Positions 6,778 through 14,565 of a stretch of DNA of 28,988 nt are shown here, piece after piece. This DNA is from Gemmatimonadales bacterium UBA2989 (GTDB lineage: Bacteria > Gemmatimonadota > Gemmatimonadetes > Longimicrobiales > Gaopeijiaceae). Location: positions 1-28,988 of the forward strand of contig DEAF01000007.1 in the NCBI GenBank assembly GCA_002346625.1. The letters run 5' to 3'. Below the pieces are notes generated by a model. It searched no databases. It was given only the letters and a program-made list of their open reading frames with translations, and was not told where the DNA came from. A program made the position numbers and the translations under genes. Within the stretch, counting starts at the first letter, position 1; each line of letters begins with the position of its first letter.

Positions 6778-8249
6778 CCTACACTATTCCTGCTCGAATC
6801 AAGAAAATCTTGGCCATTGGAATTCCATCCACCTAAAACCCACCCCACAGCCATAGTGACCACTGAACCTATAGGAACAAACCAAGGCCAGGCTACTGCT
6901 TCACGAGCAAAAATCCAGATAGATATCACCACAGCGACCCCGGAAATCATACCCAGTATTACGCTCAACTGGTCAGCGCGACTCGATCTGACCGCAAGGA
7001 TAAATGCCCCCAGAAGACCACCGTATACCATGGAAGCTACTGCCAGTGCCATTTCAATTGCAGTGGTTCCTTCGCTGAGAGGAATGAATAGCACGGCTCC
7101 ACCTACAAGCATTATCGCCCACACAAGTGTGAAAAGTTTCCCTGCCCGTAGAATTCGAGCCTCATCATCTTCAGCACCTGCCAGGGGAGCCCAAAAATCA
7201 TATGCGGTGGCAGAAGCCAAGGAGTTGATGGATGAGGACAGTGATGACATGGCTGCGGCAAATACTCCTGCAATGAGAAGTCCCGTTATTCCGGAAGGAA
7301 GCACATTAACCACAAAACTGGCGAAAATATCATCGCCCCTGCTGAAGTTCTGGCCACCGTAGTACGCCCAAAGACCTAGCCCTATTAAAAGAAATACAGC
7401 AAACTGGATTACAACAACGATACCGCTTCCTACGAGAGCCTTCTGGCTAGAATGTAGATTACGGCAAGCGAGAAGACGCTGTACAATCAGTTGGTCAGTA
7501 CCATGTGATGCCATAGTAAGAAATCCTCCGCCCAAAATACCAGCCCATAACGTATAGGGCACAGCAAGGTCGAAGGATAGATCAAAAACGGCCATCTTCC
7601 CAGATTCACTCGCACTAGCCAAAATGCTTCCCCAACCACCCGAAACAAGTCCCTGCAGGGCCACTATCGCAACTAACGCTCCTAGTAAATAGAGACCCAT
7701 CTGAACTGCGTCCACCCATATCACCGCCCTGATCCCCCCGAAATATGTATAGACTAAAGTCATCACACCGATCACTACTATAGAAACAGAATAGTCCCAG
7801 CCCGTAATCAGAGCCAATGGGATAGCTGTGGCGAAGAGTCTTACTGAGTCAGCGAGAAGGCGAGTTATCATGAACACTGCCGAGGCAAAGCGACGAGTTT
7901 CCCGACCAAAACGGTTTTCTAGGAGTGCATATGCAGTACTCAACTCTCCTCGGTAATATGATGGCAACAGAAACACTGACACCACCACTCGCCCGGCAAG
8001 ATATCCAAAGGTGAGCTGTAAAAACCCAAGAGTTCCCAAATAGGAGACCCCTGGGATACTTAAAAAGGTGAGTGTGCTGGTCTCTGTAGCAACAACGGAA
8101 AGCATGACAGCCACCCATGGCAACTCTCTGTTCCCTAGAAAGTAATCGCGCCCACTAGCCTGTCCTCTCCCAAGCCACGCACCCCAGGCGGTAATCCCTA
8201 CTAAATAGACCAAGAGAACAGAGATATCGAGGGAGGTGAAGGCATTCAC
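6774..8249 (-). CDS. Sodium:solute symporter, probable GlcNAc/MurNAc importer
   Basis: This 491-residue SSS-family inner-membrane transporter has about 13 hydrophobic segments. Family marks are the N-terminal DYFLGNRELPWVAVMLSVVATE (35-56), where the broken first core helix binds sodium, and MASHGTDQLIVQRLLACR (246-263). The segment AGVFAAAMSSLSSSINSLAS (327-346) is the helix carrying the second group of sodium-binding Ser residues. It starts with GTG, 30 nt after the stop of the NagZ-AmiE gene, and its stop overlaps the kinase start. The substrate is inferred from this context: SSS members carry sugars, sialic acid and amino acids, and here the enzymes upstream release amino sugars. There is no PTS gene in the window, so phosphorylation would follow uptake. 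Confidence 0.88.
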   Translation of the reverse strand: MNAFTSLDISVLLVYLVGITAWGAWLGRGQASGRDYFLGNRELPWVAVMLSVVATETSTLTFLSIPGVSYLGTLGFLQLTFGYLAGRVVVSVFLLPSYYRGELSTAYALLENRFGRETRRFASAVFMITRLLADSVRLFATAIPLALITGWDYSVSIVVIGVMTLVYTYFGGIRAVIWVDAVQMGLYLLGALVAIVALQGLVSGGWGSILASASESGKMAVFDLSFDLAVPYTLWAGILGGGFLTMASHGTDQLIVQRLLACRNLHSSQKALVGSGIVVVIQFAVFLLIGLGLWAYYGGQNFSRGDDIFASFVVNVLPSGITGLLIAGVFAAAMSSLSSSINSLASATAYDFWAPLAGAEDDEARILRAGKLFTLVWAIMLVGGAVLFIPLSEGTTAIEMALAVASMVYGGLLGAFILAVRSSRADQLSVILGMISGVAVVISIWIFAREAVAWPWFVPIGSVVTMAVGWVLGGWNSNGQDFLDSSRNSVG

Positions 8250-8279
8250 TGATAGATACTTTCGTAGAACCTAATTGGC

Positions 8280-11200
8280 CTAGGGTTCACGTTTTCTCAC
8301 TTCCCGATCCGTGATCGCCAAAGCGACAGCATCATGCACAGCACGTCGGAGGGGAATATGTTTCTGCTGGTCCCGAGTAGGATTAACTCGGTTCGTCAGC
8401 AACACAACAAACAAATCGAGTTCGGGATCTATCCAAATGGATGTCCCCGTGAAACCAGTGTGTCCGAAGGCACTGGAGGTAAAATAGTCTCCAGCTGAGG
8501 ATCGTCCGCTAGGGGTGTCCCACCCCAACGCACGGCTGGACGAGGAATCATGGCGCTTAGTGAATAATCGTAAGACAGAATCGGATACAATACCAACATC
8601 CTCAGACATACCTCCGTCCAGAAAGGACTGCGCAAAAACTGATAAATCCAGAGCGGTCGAGAAAAGTCCTGCGTGGCCAGCCACTCCGCCAATGGCATAT
8701 GCATTTTCATCGTGAACTACACCATGGACGTGGATACCGCGGAAGATCGTGTCCACTTCAGTAGGAGCAATCCTTCCTAACAACTCAGTGGAAGGCCGGA
8801 AACCTGTATCAACCATGCCCAAAGGTTTCCAAACCTTTTCCTCCAGAAATACATCCAGACCTTGGCCAGTCACTTCTTCTATGACGAACGCCATGGTCAT
8901 AGATCCAATATCGGAGTATAGAGTGCGATCTCCCGGCATATACTCGAGCGGAAGACCGCCGATGGCACTCTCGTAAGCATCCCGGCCTTCCATATCTACA
9001 TAGAAGCGACGGAAGGGAGGGAGCCCTGCACGATGGAGCAATAGATTTCGAATTGTTACTTCAGCCTTATTCGGATCTCCCTTGTCCCACCATGGGAGAT
9101 AATCCACCACAGCCGCTTCCAAATCTAGCCGGCCTTCGTCTACCAGAATCATAGCAGCCATAGTTGTGCCTGCTACCTTGGTCAGAGAAGCTAGATCATA
9201 AATTGATCTCATAGTGGCATGAGCGGATTCCACAGCCCAATCCAGTCTACCATAACCTCTGAGTCGAACTATTTTTCCACCACGCCCCACAGCCAATACT
9301 GCACCTGGTGCCACTCCGTTAGCGAGTCCTTCTGTAATCAGATAGTCCAGAGCCTGGAGACGTCGTGAACTCATGCCTACTAACTCAGGTTCAGTTTCAG
9401 AAACAGAAATCGATACAGGGATAGCCTCTGCGTGATCCTTGGCTTCTAATTCGATGATGACACTTTCGGTGTTAACCTTGCTCGTCGAGCTGATGGATCT
9501 GGTAAGGCCATCTCCTATAGCATGAAAAGGAGGAATGGATATCGGTAAACGTCCATCGATATCTGTCTCACCAAATAATGCACGGATTGCAGCAACCTGT
9601 GATACTTCTCGATCACCCCATGCAATCAAGTAGCTAGGTGTCTTAGGTAAAGTCACTAGCAGATAAGGATTGCCGAATGAGGTAAATATAAGTGGATGCT
9701 TTTGGCCAACCTTGTTAACGAAATCAGTAAAAACTTCCGGTACAGCAACTTCGCCAACCCCTGCCCGTGGTGGCACGTATGCACTCACCATTACGAGATC
9801 AAAGTTTTGAGCATGGGAACTTATGGAGTCGTAAACCTCTGTCGGAGTATCCGGATTGACACGCACTTTGCTCACTGACGTTACCCGGCTAGCCAAGGTC
9901 TGATCGAAAGCCGTGCCGGCCACTAAATTACTTGTTCGAGCATAGGTCACGCTAAGAACCTTCCGAGTCACCGTATTATCCACCGGGACTACACTTGTGC
10001 GGTCTCGTAGAAGTGTCATAGAACGTGCTGCCACTGTATCAGCGAACGCCAGATGATATGAATTCCCTACCACATCGTCCACGGCATCCAGGTCCACAAT
10101 CCGTGTGCGATGCAACCCAACTCTGGCTTTGGTTTCTAAGACTCGGCGAGCTGAAGCTTTAATCTTACTCGGATTCAGACGACCCACTTCCACAGCACTA
10201 ACTACCGCTTCAATTGCTTCCGTGATATCCGCAGGCATGAGTAAAACATCACTCCCGGCCTCCAATGCCAATACTGCCAACTCACCTGTATCGTAACGAC
10301 CTGCTAGTGCTCCCATATCTAGAGCATCAGTTAGGAGGAGGCCCTCAAAGCCCATCTCTTCCCTAATGAGGGTGGTCATAAATACCGGATCAAGTGTTGC
10401 TGGAGGACCTTCCATTCCCTGAACTCCGGACACTACTATGTGAGCCGTCATCACGGCATCTACTCCAGACTCGACCGCTTTCCGGAACGGCACTAACTCA
10501 ACAGAATTAAGCCGATCCCAATCTGCTGGTACTACAGGAAGATCTAAATGCGAATCCGTGTGAGTGTCACCGTGACCTGGAAAGTGTTTTGCAGTAGCAA
10601 GAATGCCTCCCTCATGTATGCCTTGGATATATGCAGATCCCAATTTAGCTACGGCAACTGGATCTTCACCGAAAGATCGTGTGTTAATAATTGGATTGTT
10701 AGGATTTGAATTAACGTCTAACACGGGAGCAAAGTTCAAGTGGACACCGACTGCTTTTGCCTCTACCGCGGTGATCCGAGCGTATTCTTGGACAAAACGT
10801 TCTTCCCCGATAGCACCGAAAGCCATCGTGGGTGAAAAGCTTGTTCCGCCACCCTGAGGAAGCATAGACGGCAGAGCATAGGAATGGTTAATACGCATAC
10901 CTGGGCCACCGTTTTCGAAATCAGAAGTGACAAGAAGTGGGACATGGGCCAACATTTGAAGTTCGTTGATTTTAGCAGCATATGAGTGTGGCATTCCTAT
11001 GGACAAGTAAATCCCTCCAATCCCTTCATCTCTCACCCAAGTAGCCCATTCCAAAAACTCAGGACTGCTAGTAGATGAATAAGAACCTGGCAGCCACTGG
11101 ATAATAAGTTGTGCCACCTGTTGCCTTAGTGTAAGAGATGCTAAGGTCGCATCCACCCAAGCTGCATGGTCTCCATTAGATGGTTGGGATATGCTTTTAC

Positions 11201-11294
11201 CTCTGACTTCCTGGATTACATCTATCGAAGATGCACAGCCACTAAGCCATAGAATAGCCAAGAAAGCCAATAGGTGAATCTGCTTAGTTCCCAA
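8280..11294 (-). CDS. NagZ-AmiE-like fusion lipoprotein (GH3 glucosaminidase plus serine hydrolase)
   Basis: This 1004-residue lipoprotein has signal FLAILWLSGC with lipobox Cys20. Residues about 45-390 are a GH3 barrel: KHFPGHGDTHTDSH (236-249) has the Asp/His acid-base pair typical of NagZ, and TDALDM has the nucleophile Asp323. Residues about 400-600 are the second, alpha/beta domain found in Bacillus-type NagZ. After a linker, about 637-995 is a class C beta-lactamase-fold domain with SLTK (Ser703, Lys706), YSD (Tyr793) and HTG (945-947). In B. subtilis the adjacent genes nagZ and amiE encode these two activities, releasing GlcNAc and then the peptide from MurNAc. The TTG start has a good ribosome binding site and overlaps the upstream nagZ gene by 11 nt. 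The amidase activity is inferred; D,D-peptidase or esterase is possible. Confidence 0.85.
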   Translation of the reverse strand: MGTKQIHLLAFLAILWLSGCASSIDVIQEVRGKSISQPSNGDHAAWVDATLASLTLRQQVAQLIIQWLPGSYSSTSSPEFLEWATWVRDEGIGGIYLSIGMPHSYAAKINELQMLAHVPLLVTSDFENGGPGMRINHSYALPSMLPQGGGTSFSPTMAFGAIGEERFVQEYARITAVEAKAVGVHLNFAPVLDVNSNPNNPIINTRSFGEDPVAVAKLGSAYIQGIHEGGILATAKHFPGHGDTHTDSHLDLPVVPADWDRLNSVELVPFRKAVESGVDAVMTAHIVVSGVQGMEGPPATLDPVFMTTLIREEMGFEGLLLTDALDMGALAGRYDTGELAVLALEAGSDVLLMPADITEAIEAVVSAVEVGRLNPSKIKASARRVLETKARVGLHRTRIVDLDAVDDVVGNSYHLAFADTVAARSMTLLRDRTSVVPVDNTVTRKVLSVTYARTSNLVAGTAFDQTLASRVTSVSKVRVNPDTPTEVYDSISSHAQNFDLVMVSAYVPPRAGVGEVAVPEVFTDFVNKVGQKHPLIFTSFGNPYLLVTLPKTPSYLIAWGDREVSQVAAIRALFGETDIDGRLPISIPPFHAIGDGLTRSISSTSKVNTESVIIELEAKDHAEAIPVSISVSETEPELVGMSSRRLQALDYLITEGLANGVAPGAVLAVGRGGKIVRLRGYGRLDWAVESAHATMRSIYDLASLTKVAGTTMAAMILVDEGRLDLEAAVVDYLPWWDKGDPNKAEVTIRNLLLHRAGLPPFRRFYVDMEGRDAYESAIGGLPLEYMPGDRTLYSDIGSMTMAFVIEEVTGQGLDVFLEEKVWKPLGMVDTGFRPSTELLGRIAPTEVDTIFRGIHVHGVVHDENAYAIGGVAGHAGLFSTALDLSVFAQSFLDGGMSEDVGIVSDSVLRLFTKRHDSSSSRALGWDTPSGRSSAGDYFTSSAFGHTGFTGTSIWIDPELDLFVVLLTNRVNPTRDQQKHIPLRRAVHDAVALAITDREVRKREP

Positions 11295-13182
11295 TGCCAG
11301 TCACCTTCAATGGAACCTGTATACCGTCACCTGATTTGAAATAGGGCTGCATACTCGTAGGGGTACGGCCACTAATCTCAATATTTCCAAATAGAGACTT
11401 AGCGGCAGCCTTCTGGCTCACGGGAGCTGAACTCCACGCAAGAATATAGGCTTGTACATTCGGAAATTCCGAGATTAGGTATGGATTACCGAATGAAACT
11501 ACAATGTGAGTGATTTTATTTTTTGCCAATTCATTAATAAATTCCACAATATCTTCAGTAAGCTCAACCTTGCCGGCAAAATTAGAATAGATTGATACCA
11601 CTACTAGATTAGAACGGCCCGCTCTTACCTTTAGATCTTTGTAAACAGCTTCATGGGTTTGATCATCCACCCTGGTTCTCACAAGACGTGGATAAGTCTC
11701 TCGTAGAAGAGCATCGAAGTAGCGACTGGCTAAGACGTCAGTGCGATTGCGGAAAGTCACCGACATCACCCTGGCCGTCCTAGTTCCCAGAAGAGGCAGG
11801 AGATTGCGCTCGTTACGAATCAACGTGATAGAACGTTCAGCCACCTCTTCTGCTAAACTTATATGTTCAGGGACACCAACTACCTGAGGTATAACATCTA
11901 ATGGAACCTCACGATCTTCGTTAAGATTCATATCTTCCTTCAGCCTGAGTAACTTCGTCACCGACCGGTCTATTCGGGACTCAGGAATCCTACCATCTTC
12001 AACTGCTCGTAAAATCGCTTCGATGGCTTGAGTCACATCAGGGGGCATTAGAATTACATCAGCACCAGCCAACACTGCCATAACAGAAGATTCTCCTTGG
12101 GGATAAAGTCTATTCACCGCACCCATGTCCATAGCATCTGTAAATACTATTCCGTTGAACCCTAGATCCGAGCGCAATAGGTCATATAGAACGTTGCCCG
12201 ACAGGGTAGATGGAAGATAATTTCCAGTAATTTCCGGAACGGCAATGTGAGCTGACATCATCCCCTGGATACCAGCATCTATAACAGCTTTGAAAGGCAC
12301 CAGCTCTACCGAATCCATACGCTCACGATTAACAAGGATAACCGGTAAAGCTAGGTGGGAATCAACCTCAGTATCACCGTGCCCAGGAAAATGTTTTCCA
12401 GTTGCAGCAATTCCATTCTCTTGAAGTCCACGGACGAAAGAAACCCCCATAGATGCTACCATCTGTGGATCATCACCAAAAGAACGGATATTAATAATAG
12501 GGTTTTCATTGTTGTTGTTAACATCGAGAACAGGTGCAAATGGGAGATGGACTCCTAGAGCTTTGGCCTCCAGGGCTGTAATACGCCCCATTTGATAAGC
12601 GTAATCCGTGTTACGCGTTGCCCCTAGACCCATAAGTGACGGAAAAATGGTAGCACCGCCCAGGGAAATGTTTGTGGGTACATGTACGGATCCCCAGAAC
12701 CGGAAACCTGCACCAGTTTCAAGGTCAGCTCCAACAAGAAGTGGATATTTAGAATGACGCTGTAAATCATTTAGTTTCACAGCCACATCAGTGGGGACTC
12801 CTACAGACATTATCACACCACCCACACCATCTTTCTCTATAACTTCAACAATACGATCATGATTATCAGTACCTTCGGGTGCAAAATTCCCCAAAACAAA
12901 AGGCATTATCATCTGAGCAATCTTCTCCCGGAGAGTCATTTCATCTATGACTCTCTGATGCCAGGGGATATCGGCAGTGGTAGAATCGAAATTTTGGATC
13001 TCTGAAGTAATCTCTTCTGGATTGTTGTCGATAACGTTTTTATCTGGTAGATCTTCAGAGATTGTAGGTGGACTTGCAGTGCCAGATTTAGAAACAGAAC
13101 ATGCCGAAATTAGTATAACTAGGATCCAGAAGGCTCTCACTGGGTTATTCAGTGTGTGTTGGGGTTTGCTCCAGATAGACAT
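11284..13182 (-). CDS. nagZ: NagZ-type beta-N-acetylglucosaminidase lipoprotein
   Basis: This 632-residue GH3 enzyme, close in length to the 642-residue B. subtilis NagZ, removes GlcNAc from the non-reducing end of peptidoglycan fragments. The signal FWILVILISAC ends at lipobox Cys28. A Ser/Thr/Asp-rich tether follows, then the barrel with GADLETGAGFRF, GVHLPFAPVLDVN, KHFPGHGDTEVDSH (263-276, Asp/His dyad) and TDAMDM (nucleophile Asp349). The C-terminal alpha/beta domain lies at about 430-610. It is clearly a paralogue of the GH3 part of the next gene but lacks the serine-hydrolase domain. It is the first gene of the minus-strand salvage operon, and its 3' end overlaps the next gene. The gene symbol reflects family and context; other beta-hexosaminidase substrates cannot be excluded. 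Confidence 0.88.
   Translation of the reverse strand: MSIWSKPQHTLNNPVRAFWILVILISACSVSKSGTASPPTISEDLPDKNVIDNNPEEITSEIQNFDSTTADIPWHQRVIDEMTLREKIAQMIMPFVLGNFAPEGTDNHDRIVEVIEKDGVGGVIMSVGVPTDVAVKLNDLQRHSKYPLLVGADLETGAGFRFWGSVHVPTNISLGGATIFPSLMGLGATRNTDYAYQMGRITALEAKALGVHLPFAPVLDVNNNNENPIINIRSFGDDPQMVASMGVSFVRGLQENGIAATGKHFPGHGDTEVDSHLALPVILVNRERMDSVELVPFKAVIDAGIQGMMSAHIAVPEITGNYLPSTLSGNVLYDLLRSDLGFNGIVFTDAMDMGAVNRLYPQGESSVMAVLAGADVILMPPDVTQAIEAILRAVEDGRIPESRIDRSVTKLLRLKEDMNLNEDREVPLDVIPQVVGVPEHISLAEEVAERSITLIRNERNLLPLLGTRTARVMSVTFRNRTDVLASRYFDALLRETYPRLVRTRVDDQTHEAVYKDLKVRAGRSNLVVVSIYSNFAGKVELTEDIVEFINELAKNKITHIVVSFGNPYLISEFPNVQAYILAWSSAPVSQKAAAKSLFGNIEISGRTPTSMQPYFKSGDGIQVPLKVTGIGN
11301..11307 (-). 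promoter_or_regulatory. Ribosome binding site for the TTG start of the NagZ-AmiE gene
   Basis: On the minus strand AAGGTGA lies 6 nt before TTG at 11294. It is placed inside the last codons of the upstream nagZ gene and supports the unusual start codon, which also gives a complete lipoprotein signal. Confidence 0.6.
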
Positions 13183-13203
13183 CAGGATAGTTAAGCAACC
13201 TCG

Positions 13204-13231
13204 ATATTAGAAAAAAGCAGACAAGGTACAA
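13204..13231 (-). promoter_or_regulatory. Candidate promoter of the salvage operon
   Basis: On the minus strand, TTGTAC (13226-13231) and TAATAT (13204-13209) are separated by 16 nt in the 64-bp gap between the divergent nagZ and namZ-like genes. Transcription would begin near 13197, leaving a leader of about 15 nt without a clear ribosome binding site. The opposite promoter for the namZ-like gene must overlap this stretch or lie further inside nagZ, but I cannot assign it. Confidence 0.4.
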
Positions 13232-13246
13232 ACTGGAAAGTAAGCT

Positions 13247-14545
13247 ATGGATTTAACGAGAGTGTCACAATCCTGGATCATACTGATCCTCCTTACATTA
13301 ATGTCCTATAGCTCACATACCCTTGCTCAAAACCCTGGGGAAACCCCAACAGTATTCCATACCCATAACTCTTTATACCAAAGTGAGATCGGAGATTTCG
13401 GTCCAGTACGGCCAGGCATAGAAGTACTTCTTCAAGATTCAATTCATCTGGTGTCTGGTAAGAAGGTTGGACTCATAACTAATCATACCGGTGTAGACTC
13501 GTCAGGACGGTCTTCCATCGACCTTATTTTTGAACATCCCAAGATCAAATTAGTAGCCCTTTTCACACCCGAACATGGAATACGGGGCACCGCTCAAGCT
13601 GGAGAACTGATAGAGAATAGCTTAGACGGAAGCACGGGTGTACCAATCTATTCTCTTTATGGAAAAACACGCCGTCCCACCAACAATATGCTTGTAGAAA
13701 TCGAGACCCTGATATTCGACATTCAAGATATAGGTGCACGCTACTACACCTATGTATCAACCATGACCTTAGCTATGGAAGCAGCATCTGAAAGAGGGAT
13801 ACCAATAGTAATCCTAGACCGCCCCAACCCAATTGGTGGAGCTGTTCAGGGTAACATCCTGAAATCTGAGTTCGCAACTTTCGTAGGACGCTATCCAATA
13901 GCAATGAGACATGGCATGACCCTGGGCGAATTAGCCAGGTTCTATAAAGGAGAATTCGGCATCAAAGTTAATCTGCATGTTGTTCCTGTTTCTGGATGGA
14001 AAAGAAGCATGTCCTTTGTTGAAACCGGACTACCCTGGATACAACCTTCGCCGAACATTCCCAGTATTGAGAGTGCACTACACTATCCTGGAATCTGCCT
14101 TTTTGAAGGAACTAATATCTCAGTAGGTCGTGGCACTGATATGGCATTTCAACGTATAGGCGCACCATGGTTGGACGGAGAAGAATTGGCTCGCATTATG
14201 AACAGATACAACTTTGCGGGCGTAGAATTCAAAGCAGACTACTTTACTCCTGTCTCACCTGGAGACGGCAAATTTGACGGGACGGAGGTATCAGGAGTTC
14301 TTCTGAACGCTACCTCTTCAGAGTACGATCCCACAGAAGTAGCTGTAGCATTACTAGCTGAGGCCTTAACTATGTCAGGAAATTTCTGGGAATGGCGCGA
14401 AGGTCACTTCGACCGTTTAGCTGGAACCGATCAGCTTAGGGGAAAAATCCAGGCAGGAATCGGATTAGAAAAAATACAAAAGGGATGGGAAAACGATCTT
14501 ATTAATTTTATCAGAGCCAGGGAAATGTACCTTATCTATCCTTAA
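13247..14545 (+). CDS. namZ: NamZ-like exo-beta-N-acetylmuramidase (DUF1343, GH171)
   Basis: DUF1343 proteins are exo-muramidases that release MurNAc from the non-reducing end of peptidoglycan chains, first shown for B. subtilis NamZ (YbbC). The 432-residue protein has a cleavable signal (hydrophobic IILILLTLMS, likely cut after TLA at residue 27). Family motifs follow: GKKVGLITNHTGVD (71-84), LFTPEHGIRG (105-114) with the conserved Glu109-His110 of the proposed active site, LIFDIQDIGARYYTY (155-169), DRPNPIGG, and GTNISVGRGTDMAFQ. Ribosome binding site GGAAAG lies 6 nt before the ATG. It is divergent from the nagZ operon across 64 bp, as expected for one regulated salvage locus. It has no lipobox, so it is probably soluble in the periplasm or exported further. 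Confidence 0.92.
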   Translation: MDLTRVSQSWIILILLTLMSYSSHTLAQNPGETPTVFHTHNSLYQSEIGDFGPVRPGIEVLLQDSIHLVSGKKVGLITNHTGVDSSGRSSIDLIFEHPKIKLVALFTPEHGIRGTAQAGELIENSLDGSTGVPIYSLYGKTRRPTNNMLVEIETLIFDIQDIGARYYTYVSTMTLAMEAASERGIPIVILDRPNPIGGAVQGNILKSEFATFVGRYPIAMRHGMTLGELARFYKGEFGIKVNLHVVPVSGWKRSMSFVETGLPWIQPSPNIPSIESALHYPGICLFEGTNISVGRGTDMAFQRIGAPWLDGEELARIMNRYNFAGVEFKADYFTPVSPGDGKFDGTEVSGVLLNATSSEYDPTEVAVALLAEALTMSGNFWEWREGHFDRLAGTDQLRGKIQAGIGLEKIQKGWENDLINFIRAREMYLIYP

Positions 14546-14565
14546 TGATCGGAACAATATCTAGA

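Noticed and set aside
6817..7362. 181-codon open frame on the plus strand opposite the symporter gene
   Set aside because: It is antisense to a clear transporter, has low-complexity Thr/Ala/Pro/Arg composition and no recognisable domain; it is a shadow of the coding strand.
9100..9400. Beta-lactamase-like domain read as an antibiotic-resistance gene
   Set aside because: The serine-hydrolase motifs are fused to a NagZ enzyme inside a wall-salvage operon. AmiE-type amidase or a related peptidase/esterase is far more likely than resistance.
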